Below are positions 45,101 to 52,295 of a DNA stretch of 64,000 bases, one piece after another. The position numbers and the translations under genes were made by a program. The stretch comes from Flavisolibacter longurius (GTDB lineage: Bacteria; Bacteroidota; Bacteroidia; Chitinophagales; Chitinophagaceae), in the NCBI GenBank assembly GCA_014163555.1, contig JACJGO010000006.1, positions 1 to 64,000 of the forward strand, read 5' to 3'. The notes beneath the pieces are model-generated. The model had not been told where the DNA came from and did no database searches. It worked only from the letters and a program-made list of their open reading frames with translations. Positions within the stretch are counted from its first letter, which is position 1. The number at the start of each line of letters is the position of its first letter.

Positions 45101-45564
45101 GCGTCAACGATGGTGGGCATTTCGCCGCCAAGCAAGAATTGCCGCAAACGGTAGTCATGAATATCTTTTAATTGCTTGGCGGTGATGGTATTGCCCGTTA
45201 CGCCATATTTACGCAACAGGTTCAGCACAGAAGGGTGCAGCTTGCTCCGGTCAAGCTTTAGTTTTTGTTTGGTGAGATGTTCCTCTTTTTTTTCCATTGC
45301 TTCCATGTTGGTAAAAAGAGAATCCATTAGGCTCCGAAAATCCAGTTCCGTTGCAAGGCCTTCGGTTTGTGCAATGGCGCTGTAAAGCGAATCGCTAAAC
45401 TGAAAGAGACGCTTGTTCTGCAGGTGTATGGTGCCGTAGAGGTACGAGGGTTTTTGCAGGCTTTTCCCGCTGATGCGCCATAAAAGTGTGCGGGGTGTTG
45501 GTGTTTGCTGGGAAAAAGAGACGAACGAAACGGCAATGTATAAAAGGAGAATGCCTATTCTCAT
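42121..45564 (-). CDS. Very large TraB/GumN-family protein
   Basis: This is a protein of about 1147 residues with a signal peptide. The first ~290 residues match the TraB/GumN fold (YLYGTIHLQNKRLFQFSDSLY, ATELDFRSLMDSLF, FAVGAAHLPGDSGVIQLLRNRGF). The remaining ~850 residues are unusual for the family. They include a middle region rich in beta structure and, near the C-terminus, alpha-helical HEAT-like repeats (LKRLLPNLPRAGNAIVLQKP and similar). TraB/GumN members are linked to metalloprotease-like activities, and the known GTIH and AAHLPGD motifs are kept. It probably acts in the periplasm. An ATG at 45579 lies five codons upstream. Confidence 0.82.
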   Translation of the reverse strand: MRIGILLLYIAVSFVSFSQQTPTPRTLLWRISGKSLQKPSYLYGTIHLQNKRLFQFSDSLYSAIAQTEGLATELDFRSLMDSLFTNMEAMEKKEEHLTKQKLKLDRSKLHPSVLNLLRKYGVTGNTITAKQLKDIHDYRLRQFLLGGEMPTIVDAFLAELAQRQGKWTGGIEDVEDQLDVNDVMGTDLKVETVLQPEKEYRKAIDSLITIYLAQDLDQIDAWSGRSLNGKMRDALLIRRNVKMAYRMDSLSAVRTTFFAVGAAHLPGDSGVIQLLRNRGFAVDPVFSTTTIDGATYASRLEEKPWKLIQGIDDAYTVKMPGIPTDMRKSAGDPKMKMFYDLTSMTVFMSMHVNGFDTKTKSLDMMLQEGAKNMGGNTTLKTVTVTHHGMEGREATTSKDDYTFRIRVFSRGHTFYMLMAGTAKKNPAGNAEVDRFFASFVPGEEPQKKAWVPFVAPDKPAAVRMPGLPEKDHKTDAKADSNAVWEFSTYALTDPATGYYYLFQHRQTRSGNFIENDLALLQAMYDDYAGRLDTITRFDVTEYNGYPAAHMEYEERSVNGLYKALIVLRGNQVILLLGGAVEGSDMNDIDSYLQSLELLPYEKTAWQKADGPGFSTLAPASFRKISTIDTTASDPHFEQHCTYDEKDGVSYFVQKAVFSPTYWAAGDSLYFEGRVQANLGEKDTLLHRTWVQNGTLRGIDFTTQTRGHSGLRRIRMLVNKDTLYSLLARFQEKEWKDGLHHSFFESFRVHNEVPPAIYQNKAAQLLQALTATDSTAFARAHTDLDVVVFQKEDLPLLHKALLQTYADDEEYYSTHSKLIDHILPLADATTLSFAEAAYAKLQEGENVNQFRLLQLLAHMKTSESFAVLKRLLPNLPRAGNAIVLQKPLLDSAELTTTLFPELLQKANDPLFGTVVAVVANQLVEDSLLTKENLKAYKQEILQGAHNEWKLLQEGTYEPWEVVRWAHLLGGLNDPEGTTLLRTMLLHKDASLKKAVILALLRNNHTVPPTEIVKVAADKSPRLSFYEALQELGKTTLFPALYTSQKSLAESELYNLFSEDYEDFTLTYVGQRTSVFEGASQLFHLFKLGLPGEEDGERNTYLCVAGPYKTGAKEKVLYSKASGVYGEEVFHPKKIDQMLKAYLKQLEEE

Positions 45565-45630
45565 AAAGGCAGGAACCATAGTTTTGGTGTTTGCCGCAAG
45601 TTAATGGCCAGGCCGCAAAGCGCAAAACCC

Positions 45631-46812
45631 TCAGGAGACGTTTGTGGAATGCAGGATCACTGAACAGGCTTTCCGGAGTTCATCTTCGGTAATGTTGAGC
45701 GGTGGAGAAATACGCAGGCTGTTGGCGGCAAACAGGAACCAATCGGTAAGGACGCCGTTTTCAATGCAGGTATCGATAATTTTTTTGGCGGTGGCAAAGC
45801 TGTCAAATTCCACGGCAGCCCAAAGGCCGGCTGTGTGCAGCGATTGGATTTTGGGGTGAATGAGCAGTTCTTTAAGCAAGGCCTCTTTTTCACTAACAGA
45901 ATTGTGCAACCCTTCTTCCAACAGGGCTTCAAAGGCTGCTTTGCCGGCCGCGCAACAAAGCGGGTGGCCGCCAAACGTGGTAATATGTCCCAGCACTGGA
46001 TTGTCGGTCAGGTGATCCATAAGCGACTTGCCGGCGATAAAAGCGCCGAGAGGTAGTCCGCCGCCGAGTGCTTTTCCCAGTAATAAAATATCCGGAACCA
46101 CACCGTATTGTTCAAATGCCCAAAGGCTTCCGGTGCGGCCAAAGCCGGCCTGGATTTCATCGAAAATCAGCAGGGTGCCGGTCTCAGAACATTTTTTTCG
46201 CAAGGCCTGCAGCCATTCTTTGCGGGGTAAAATAACACCGGCTTCGGCTTGAACGGTTTCGGCAATCACGCAGGCTGTGTTTTCGGTAATGTAATCCAAA
46301 TCTTCTGTTGCATTATACCGGCAATGATGGATGCCCGGCAACAACGGTCGGTAGGAGGCCCGCCAGTATTCATCACCAATGATACTTAATGCGCCCTGCG
46401 TAGATCCGTGATACGAATTTTCAAACGCCACCATCTCTACCCGGCCGGTTGCCCGCTTGGCAAGCTTCATGGCACCTTCCACAGCCTCGGCACCGGAATT
46501 GGTAAAATAAACAGAATTGAGTGAAGAGGGTAAATGTTCCGTAAGCAGGTGTGCATACTGCACCTGCGGGCTTTGCACAAACTCGCCATACACCATCACG
46601 TGCAGGTAATCATCGGCCTGCTTTTTAATGGCTTCCACCACGCTGGGATGCCGGTGACCGACGTTGGCCACACTAATGCCGCCTATCAGATCAAGGTATT
46701 TCTTCCCCGAAGCGTCTGTCAGGTTACATCCTTCCGCTTTCACAATCTCAATGGCCAATGGGGCCGATGAGGTTTGCGCCACATGTTGTAAAAAAAGCTG
46801 CCGTAAGTTCAT
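45631..46812 (-). CDS. PLP-dependent class-III aminotransferase
   Basis: This 393-residue enzyme is of the ornithine/acetylornithine aminotransferase family. Key motifs: TNSGAEAVEGAMKLAKR, FENSYHGSTQGALS, LIFDEIQAGFGRTGSLW (PLP-binding Asp) and LLGKALGGGLPLGAF with the PLP lysine. The final region LRISPPLNITEDEL binds the substrate carboxylate. It could act in arginine or lysine metabolism, but the substrate cannot be fixed without phylogeny. No arg genes are adjacent. It lies convergent with no gene on its 3' side and is independent of TraB/GumN by a 66-bp gap. Confidence 0.92.
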   Translation of the reverse strand: MNLRQLFLQHVAQTSSAPLAIEIVKAEGCNLTDASGKKYLDLIGGISVANVGHRHPSVVEAIKKQADDYLHVMVYGEFVQSPQVQYAHLLTEHLPSSLNSVYFTNSGAEAVEGAMKLAKRATGRVEMVAFENSYHGSTQGALSIIGDEYWRASYRPLLPGIHHCRYNATEDLDYITENTACVIAETVQAEAGVILPRKEWLQALRKKCSETGTLLIFDEIQAGFGRTGSLWAFEQYGVVPDILLLGKALGGGLPLGAFIAGKSLMDHLTDNPVLGHITTFGGHPLCCAAGKAAFEALLEEGLHNSVSEKEALLKELLIHPKIQSLHTAGLWAAVEFDSFATAKKIIDTCIENGVLTDWFLFAANSLRISPPLNITEDELRKACSVILHSTNVS

Positions 46813-46955
46813 CGGGCAAAACTAACCGCGGAGAACGAGAGAACGGGAGGTGTTCGCAGAGAAGTGGAAAAAAGGGGCTCCGCAAAAGCCTCCGCTTCTC
46901 CTGTTCGCTGCGGTGAAAAACCTGCTACCTTCGGCCGTACTAAACACAAAGAGCC

Positions 46956-47495
46956 ATGGCTTTGATTTTACCAGTGGAAAGCGTTTTTCCCAAATGGGCC
47001 GAGGATTGTTTTATTGCGCCCAACTGCACCATTGTTGGCGATGTGGAAATGGGGACGGAATGCAGCGTATGGTTCAATGCCGTCGTGCGGGGCGATGTGA
47101 ACAGCATCCGCATGGGTAACAAAGTGAATGTGCAGGATGGCGCTGTTATTCATTGTACGTATAAACGCACACAAACCATCATTGGCAACAATGTTTCCAT
47201 TGGGCATAATGCTATTGTGCACGGCTGCCAGGTGCACGACAATGTGCTGATTGGGATGGGCGCTATTATCATGGACAATGCCATTGTACACAGCAATACC
47301 ATCATTGCCGCAGGAGCGGTGGTGCTGGAAGGGACCGTTTGCGAAGGTGGTTCGATTTATGCAGGCGTACCGGCAAAGAAAGTAAAGGCCATTTCGCCGG
47401 AAAAAGTGGAGGGGGAAATTGCCCGCATTGCCAACAATTATGTGGGTTATGCCAGGTGGTTTGCGGAGGCCAATGTTGCAAATAAAACAATTTGA
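46956..47495 (+). CDS. Gamma-class carbonic anhydrase-like protein
   Basis: This 179-residue protein has a left-handed beta-helix with hexapeptide repeats. The three metal His ligands appear in GAVIHCTYKR, VSIGHNAIVHG and CQVHDNV. Family motifs such as VWFNAVVRGDVNSIRMG and AGVPAKKVK are present. It is probably a zinc or iron carbonic anhydrase that speeds conversion of CO2 to bicarbonate, as in the YrdA/PaaY group. Length is normal. It is divergent from the aminotransferase gene. Confidence 0.92.
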   Translation: MALILPVESVFPKWAEDCFIAPNCTIVGDVEMGTECSVWFNAVVRGDVNSIRMGNKVNVQDGAVIHCTYKRTQTIIGNNVSIGHNAIVHGCQVHDNVLIGMGAIIMDNAIVHSNTIIAAGAVVLEGTVCEGGSIYAGVPAKKVKAISPEKVEGEIARIANNYVGYARWFAEANVANKTI

Positions 47496-47526
47496 GATTA
47501 TATTTATCGTTTACTCTGTAAACCCC

Positions 47527-47712
47527 ATGACAATGAAACTACTTCGTTTTTCCTTTATTCTGATTGCTGCGACAGCGCTGCTGTCTTCGTGCAGCTTGTG
47601 GAACAAAGCCTTTCCGCCCAAGTATGGTTGCGGCACCGATGGAAAAAATGTAGGCGCTGAAAAACTGCTGGATGGCAGCAATCAGAAAAAGCAGCCCAAA
47701 TTCAAGAGTTAA
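47527..47712 (+). CDS. Small lipoprotein
   Basis: This 61-residue protein has a signal peptide with a lipobox (LLSSCSLW, Cys near residue 22). The mature part is short and basic, ending DGSNQKKQPKFKS, with a CGTDGKNVGAEKLLDG segment. It is 31 bp after the gamma carbonic anhydrase gene and may be co-transcribed. Longer frames start at 47419 and include the end of the upstream gene; the ATG at 47527 is the likely start. Function is unknown. Confidence 0.7.
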   Translation: MTMKLLRFSFILIAATALLSSCSLWNKAFPPKYGCGTDGKNVGAEKLLDGSNQKKQPKFKS

Positions 47713-47805
47713 TGTTGGCGTAATATAAGCTGTGCAACAAATCAGCAGACTTGCTTGTCTTGGTTGCATGAATGCAAACCCTCACCAGATAAAACCCCTT
47801 GCTAT

Positions 47806-48138
47806 ATGAGTCTAACCCTAAGAACAACACTTGGCTTTACCGAAGCGGTGATCGATGCTGCCGGCGGTTTAAAGCGCTTTTACGAAGTAGCCTCCCTCCT
47901 GAGCGATGCTTTCTCTGTTTCATTCAACCGCAAAGAAGATGATTTTGATGCCATCAGCTGGGCGTTCCGGCTCAACAAATATGAGCTGACGCTGGAATAC
48001 AACATTTATAACGGCATCCTGCTGTTTCCGACAAAAATGAACGGCGCCAGCAAACGGGATAATGAAGCGGTGGTGCAACTGGCCAATGTGCTGGAAGGCA
48101 AGTTGCAGAATTTGGGGCTGCAGAATAAGTTGGCTTAG
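47806..48138 (+). CDS. Hypothetical soluble protein
   Basis: This 110-residue protein has no signal peptide. It starts MSLTLRTTLGFTEAVIDAAGG and shows regular secondary structure, including a beta-rich region (YELTLEYNIYNGILLFPTKMNG) and an amphipathic C-terminal helix. No family is recognised. The stop codon TAG overlaps the converging ParE toxin stop codon TAA on the other strand (TTAG), so the two genes touch end to end. The frame can be opened from 47755, but the ATG at 47806 is better. Confidence 0.6.
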   Translation: MSLTLRTTLGFTEAVIDAAGGLKRFYEVASLLSDAFSVSFNRKEDDFDAISWAFRLNKYELTLEYNIYNGILLFPTKMNGASKRDNEAVVQLANVLEGKLQNLGLQNKLA

Positions 48139-48455
48139 CTCTCCGGTGGCTTGTTTGCCATTGCAGGATTGTTTTCCAGTAATCTTGACTGGTGGTGAAC
48201 TGTTAGGATAATAGGGTACTCTTCTGTTTCTACTTCGTAGATGATCCTGTAATTACCACAAAGAAGCTGTCTGATTGTAAGATCTTTCAGTTCGGGTACA
48301 GGCCTTCCACTCAACGGGTAATTTTCTAATTGATTTACTTTTTCAAAAATGGCCTCTACTTGTTCTTTTGCATATTGAAATGAAACTTTTTCTATGTATT
48401 GACCAATCTCCTCAACATCTTTCAGGGCTTGCTCCGTCCATTTTACCTGAGCCAT
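48135..48455 (-). CDS. RelE/ParE-family toxin
   Basis: This 106-residue protein has the ParE-like pattern: WTEQALKDVEEIGQYIEKVS near the N-terminus, the basic motif LTIRQLLCGNYRIIYEVE in the middle, and VHHQSRLL at the end. ParE toxins target DNA gyrase; RelE toxins cut mRNA on ribosomes. Sequence alone cannot separate them, but the ending VHHQSRLL is of ParE style. It overlaps the antitoxin gene by 13 bp and is translated after it. Confidence 0.85.
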   Translation of the reverse strand: MAQVKWTEQALKDVEEIGQYIEKVSFQYAKEQVEAIFEKVNQLENYPLSGRPVPELKDLTIRQLLCGNYRIIYEVETEEYPIILTVHHQSRLLENNPAMANKPPES

Positions 48456-48634
48456 TTGTTCAGCTTTTCTTTTGCTTCATCCATGGTGTAGGTTTTGCCT
48501 TCGCTGATTTGTTTGCGGCCTTCTTCAATTTTTTTCAGAAGAAGGATTCTTTCAAATAGCTCATGCGTATCAAATTTGTCCGGCAGGTCTTCTAAAGCCG
48601 CCAGCACCTGTTGTTTCGTCAGCATTGCTTTCAT
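48443..48634 (-). CDS. Antitoxin of the ParE-like pair
   Basis: This 63-residue protein (MKAMLTKQQVLAALEDLPDK start) is immediately upstream of and overlaps the ParE-like toxin gene by 13 bp. It has a short N-terminal part and a C-terminal charged helix (SEGKTYTMDEAKEKLNKWLR) that would bind the toxin. The small size and operon position are typical of type II antitoxins. The DNA-binding family is not recognised. The ATG at 48634 is used, though an internal ATG lies at codon 4. Confidence 0.78.
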   Translation of the reverse strand: MKAMLTKQQVLAALEDLPDKFDTHELFERILLLKKIEEGRKQISEGKTYTMDEAKEKLNKWLR

Positions 48635-48648
48635 TTCTTTCTAAATTA

Positions 48649-48676
48649 CAAAAATGGCCGCAACAAATGCGGCCAT
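48649..48676 (-). terminator. Terminator of korB
   Basis: ATGGCCGC and GCGGCCAT pair around AACAAAT. On the minus strand the stem runs into TTTTTGTAATTT. It separates korB from the toxin-antitoxin operon. Confidence 0.8.
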
Positions 48677-48699
48677 GTATTCTGAATAAACCATTTTTT

Positions 48700-49731
48700 C
48701 TAAACAATATTCCAGACTTCATTTCCCCGTAGCAGCTTGTCCAGATCGGCAGGCTTTTTCTCTTTGGCCCACTCGATCTGCTGTGCCATTACGGCTTCAT
48801 ACGTAGGCCGGGAAACCTCGTAGAACACGCCAAAGGGGCGGGGCAGGTGCCCTTCCACCCGTGGATCGTCGAACATACGGGTAAGAATCTGTGCTTTGAA
48901 AAGGTCCGTTTCGTCATGCACCCAAAGGTCATCAGCGCTGTGGCCGTTGTTCAGGTCAACCACCACCGGTTTGAAACCGTCAAGCTTTATGCCTTTGTCG
49001 CTGTTGGCGCCAAAAATGAGGGGCTTACCGTTTTCCACAAACAGGGCATTATCCGCCTTGGTGCCTTTTTCAGTGAAAATTTCAAAAGCGCCATCGTTGA
49101 AGATGTTACAGTTCTGGTAGATTTCCAGGAACGAAGCGCCTTTGTGCCCGTGTGCCCGAAGCAACATGGCCTGCAGGTGTTTTGGATCACGGTCCATACT
49201 GCGGGCAATGAAAGAGGCATCGGCACCCAGGGCAAGGGCCATGGGATTAAACGGATGATCAATAGAGCCAAACGGTGTGGACTTGGTAACCTTATTTTCT
49301 TCCGATGTGGGGGAATATTGTCCCTTTGTCAGGCCATAAATCTGGTTGTTGAAGAGCAGCACGTTCACATCAAAATTGCGGCGCAGGAGGTGAATGGTGT
49401 GGTTACCGCCAATGCTCAGTGCATCGCCGTCGCCGGTAACGATCCAAACACTCAGGTCAGGCCGTGAAGCTTTCAGTCCGCTGGCAATGGCCGTAGCCCT
49501 TCCGTGAATGGAGTGCATTCCGTACACATTCATGTAGTACGGAAAACGCGATGAGCAGCCAATGCCGGAGATAATGGCAATCTGCTCGCGGGGAATCCCC
49601 AGCGTGGGCATTACTTTTTGCACCTGCGCCAGGATGGAATAATCGCCGCAGCCCGGACACCACCGTACTTCCTGGTCGGTGGCAAAGTCCTTGGCCGTAA
49701 GGGCCGGTTTATTTTGTGCTACTGTTTCCAT
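48700..49731 (-). CDS. korB: 2-oxoacid:ferredoxin oxidoreductase beta subunit (KorB type)
   Basis: This 343-residue protein is the beta subunit that binds thiamine diphosphate. It contains RWCPGCGDYSILAQVQ, GIGCSSRFPYYMNVYGMHSIHGRATAIA, VTGDGDALSIGGNHTIHLLRRN and NNQIYGLTKGQYSPTS. With a partner alpha subunit it oxidises 2-oxoglutarate (or a related 2-oxoacid) to acyl-CoA and reduces ferredoxin. No korA lies next to it: 149 bp upstream of the start is an AhpD-like gene. In many Bacteroidota the two subunits are adjacent. The start at 49731 is preferred to the longer frame from 49755. Confidence 0.93.
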   Translation of the reverse strand: METVAQNKPALTAKDFATDQEVRWCPGCGDYSILAQVQKVMPTLGIPREQIAIISGIGCSSRFPYYMNVYGMHSIHGRATAIASGLKASRPDLSVWIVTGDGDALSIGGNHTIHLLRRNFDVNVLLFNNQIYGLTKGQYSPTSEENKVTKSTPFGSIDHPFNPMALALGADASFIARSMDRDPKHLQAMLLRAHGHKGASFLEIYQNCNIFNDGAFEIFTEKGTKADNALFVENGKPLIFGANSDKGIKLDGFKPVVVDLNNGHSADDLWVHDETDLFKAQILTRMFDDPRVEGHLPRPFGVFYEVSRPTYEAVMAQQIEWAKEKKPADLDKLLRGNEVWNIV

Positions 49732-49880
49732 ATTGAATAGAGGAGAAAACCGCAAGTCGGTTAGGAGTTATCGTTTACCGGCAATCAGTTTTCTTGTTTT
49801 GTTTTAAAGTTAATATAAATGTCTGTTAGCTGCTTCTTTTCCATGAAATCTTTTCCTGCCGAATCTGGCGCCATTCTGCA

Positions 49881-50249
49881 TTAGCTATTTACCTCTTCCT
49901 GCGCATTTGAACCTACTAATTCTTCCCAGTATTCTGCCGCTCTTCTTGTATGCGGAATCACGATGGTTCCACCAACAATATTGGCCACGGCAAAAATTTC
50001 GTACATCTGCGCTGTGGTCACACCCAGTTCATGGCTTTTGCCCAAATGGTATTTGATACAATCGTCGCAGCGCAGCACCATGCTGGCCACAAGCCCCAGC
50101 ATTTCTTTTGTTTTTTTATCCAGCGCACCGTCTTCATATGTATTTGTATCCAGGTTCCAGAGCCGCTTCAGCACAAGGTTGTTCTTGCTCAGGATCACGT
50201 CATTCATCTTCTCACGGTAGGAATTGAACTCATTAACCAGGTCAGCCAT
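49881..50249 (-). CDS. Carboxymuconolactone-decarboxylase / AhpD-like protein
   Basis: This 122-residue protein of the AhpD-like family has the CxxC redox motif in VLRCDDCIKYHLGKSHELG, with a nearby His. Such proteins act as peroxiredoxin reductases or small decarboxylases. It is probably cytoplasmic. It is divergent from the dihaem cytochrome gene at 50416 with a 166-bp gap, and it lies upstream of korB. The final residues are polar (GSNAQEEVNS). The substrate is unknown. Confidence 0.85.
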   Translation of the reverse strand: MADLVNEFNSYREKMNDVILSKNNLVLKRLWNLDTNTYEDGALDKKTKEMLGLVASMVLRCDDCIKYHLGKSHELGVTTAQMYEIFAVANIVGGTIVIPHTRRAAEYWEELVGSNAQEEVNS

Positions 50250-50415
50250 CTTTCAAAAATTTAAGCCTGCAAATTTACGAAGCGGCAGCGGGAAAGAAAG
50301 GGTACAGGATTCACAACGACAGTTTTTCTCTAAATTGAGGCTAACTTTAACGCTTTCTGAAAACTGCACGCCGCACCTGAAAGCGTGGTATTCCAAACCA
50401 AAAACAACAGGATCA

Positions 50416-50832
50416 ATGAAAAGAACGTTTTTCGTCACAGTTGCCTTCGTAGGGATGGTAGCCCTTTCCTGCGCCGTTACCAATCAGTCCTCCAATTCGA
50501 TGTACAAAAACCTGAAAGTGCTGCCCAAAGACATCACAAAGGAGCAAATGGACAGCGTGATGCACCATTTTACCGCTTCGCTCAATGTAAAATGTAATTT
50601 CTGCCATGCCCGCACGGCCGATAACAAGGCGTTTGATTTTGCCTCGGATGCCAACAAGCACAAACTGGTGGCCCGTGACATGATGACCATGACCAATGAC
50701 CTCAATAAAAAATATTTTAACCACACCGGATCTGCCATTACGCTGAACTCGCAACTGGCCGTGACCTGTTACACTTGTCACCATGGTGCCACGGACCCGC
50801 TTATAAAAGCACCGCAAACAACCCGCCCGTAA
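50416..50832 (+). CDS. Dihaem c-type cytochrome, small lipoprotein
   Basis: This 138-residue protein has a signal peptide with a possible lipobox (VALSCAVTNQ, Cys near residue 19) and two CxxCH haem motifs, NVKCNFCHAR near residue 63 and TCYTCHHG near residue 125. It resembles the photosynthetic-reaction-centre-cytochrome-like subunits common in Bacteroidota, which probably carry electrons in the periplasm. Heterotrophic use in a respiratory chain is more likely than photosynthesis. The longer frame from 50224 is rejected because it overlaps the divergent AhpD-like gene. The next gene, gnd, starts 23 bp after its stop. Confidence 0.87.
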   Translation: MKRTFFVTVAFVGMVALSCAVTNQSSNSMYKNLKVLPKDITKEQMDSVMHHFTASLNVKCNFCHARTADNKAFDFASDANKHKLVARDMMTMTNDLNKKYFNHTGSAITLNSQLAVTCYTCHHGATDPLIKAPQTTRP

Positions 50833-50855
50833 TTTTTTACCCAAAACAAGAAAGG

Positions 50856-52295
50856 ATGAACAAGAGCTTTGATTTTGGTATGATCGGAATTGGTGTGATG
50901 GGAAGTAACCTTTTGCTGAACATGGCGGATAACGGTTTTTCCGTGATTGGTTACGACCTGAAACAGGAGCGGGCTGATAAACTGGAAGAAGCCGCAAGTG
51001 AAGGCACGGTTGTAAAAGGTACAACGGATATCTCGGTAATGGTGCAAAGCCTGAAAACGCCCCGAAAGATCATGATGCTGGTGCCTGCCGGCAAGCCGGT
51101 GGACGATGTTATACAGACCCTGGTGCCGCACCTGGAGAAAGGCGACATCCTGATTGATGGCGGTAACTCATTTTACCGCGATACGCAGCGGCGGGTGGAT
51201 GCGCTGCAGCCGCAAGGCATTCATTTCTTTGGCATGGGTGTATCAGGTGGTGAAGCCGGTGCCCGGTTTGGTCCCAGCATGATGCCGGGTGGCGACAAGG
51301 CTGCATATGAATACCTGCGGCCCATTCTGGAAGCCATTGCCGCCAAAGCTGATGGCCATCCCTGCGTGGATTATGTAGGCAACGGTGCGGCGGGCCACTA
51401 TGTAAAGATGGTTCATAACGGTATCGAGTATGCGATGATGCAGCTTATCAGCGAAGCCTATGATATTTTAAAGCGCGGCGGCGGCTTTTCCAACGAAGAC
51501 CTGCATGCGGTGTTTGCCCGCTGGAATAAGGGCAGCCTGCAATCTTTTTTAATCGAGATCACGGCTGAAATTTTCAGGACGCTGGATGTAGAAAAGCCAG
51601 ACGAAAAACATTATCTCGTTGACGCCATTTTGGACAAAGCCGGCTCCAAAGGCACAGGAAAATGGACCTCGCAGGATGCGCTGAACCTGGGTGTGCCCAT
51701 TCCTACCATTGATGCTGCGGTGGCAGCCCGCAGTTTATCGGCCTATAAGCAGGAACGAATGCAGGCAGGTGAGTTGTACAAGCCGGCAGTAACAAAGCTG
51801 AAATTTTCTGCCAAAGAACTTGAGGCAGCCCTGGAAGAAACGCTTGGTTTTTGTTTTGTGATGGCCTATGCCCAGGGATTGAGCCTGTTGGTAAGCGCCT
51901 CACAGGAATATAGCATGCAGATTCCACTGGCCAACGTGGTGCGCATCTGGAAAGGAGGCTGCATTATCCGTTCGCTGCTCCTGTACGATTTTGATAAAAT
52001 ATTCAGAAGCAACCCGGAGCTTTCCAATGTATTGCTGGATAAAACCATGGCCGGCTTCCTGCAGGATAAAGAAACGTCGACAAGAAAAGTGATTGCACTG
52101 GCCGCGCAGGCCGGCATTCCGGTAGGGGCTATGGGCAGCGCATTGGCTTATTTTGATGCATTCAGCACCAGCCGGCTGCCGGTTAACTTAATTCAGGCAC
52201 AACGCGATTTTTTTGGCGCCCATACCTATCAACGAATTGATCGCGAAGGTGTTTTTCATACCGAATGGAATAGTGATACAACTGAACAACCATGA
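50856..52295 (+). CDS. gnd: 6-phosphogluconate dehydrogenase (decarboxylating)
   Basis: This 479-residue enzyme oxidises 6-phosphogluconate to ribulose 5-phosphate, CO2 and NADPH. The N-terminal dinucleotide motif is GIGVMGSNLLLNMADNG. The active-site motifs are GMGVSGGEAGARFGPSMMPGG and GHYVKMVHNGIEYAMMQLIS, with catalytic Lys and Asn. The length fits the long homodimeric form. The start is the ATG at 50856, because a longer frame from 50775 overlaps the cytochrome gene. The last codons overlap zwf by 4 bp (ATGA), which indicates translational coupling. Confidence 0.97.
   Translation: MNKSFDFGMIGIGVMGSNLLLNMADNGFSVIGYDLKQERADKLEEAASEGTVVKGTTDISVMVQSLKTPRKIMMLVPAGKPVDDVIQTLVPHLEKGDILIDGGNSFYRDTQRRVDALQPQGIHFFGMGVSGGEAGARFGPSMMPGGDKAAYEYLRPILEAIAAKADGHPCVDYVGNGAAGHYVKMVHNGIEYAMMQLISEAYDILKRGGGFSNEDLHAVFARWNKGSLQSFLIEITAEIFRTLDVEKPDEKHYLVDAILDKAGSKGTGKWTSQDALNLGVPIPTIDAAVAARSLSAYKQERMQAGELYKPAVTKLKFSAKELEAALEETLGFCFVMAYAQGLSLLVSASQEYSMQIPLANVVRIWKGGCIIRSLLLYDFDKIFRSNPELSNVLLDKTMAGFLQDKETSTRKVIALAAQAGIPVGAMGSALAYFDAFSTSRLPVNLIQAQRDFFGAHTYQRIDREGVFHTEWNSDTTEQP

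Noticed and set aside
50224-50415. Extended start of the dihaem cytochrome
   Set aside because: It overlaps the divergent AhpD-like gene, and the ATG at 50416 gives a normal signal peptide.
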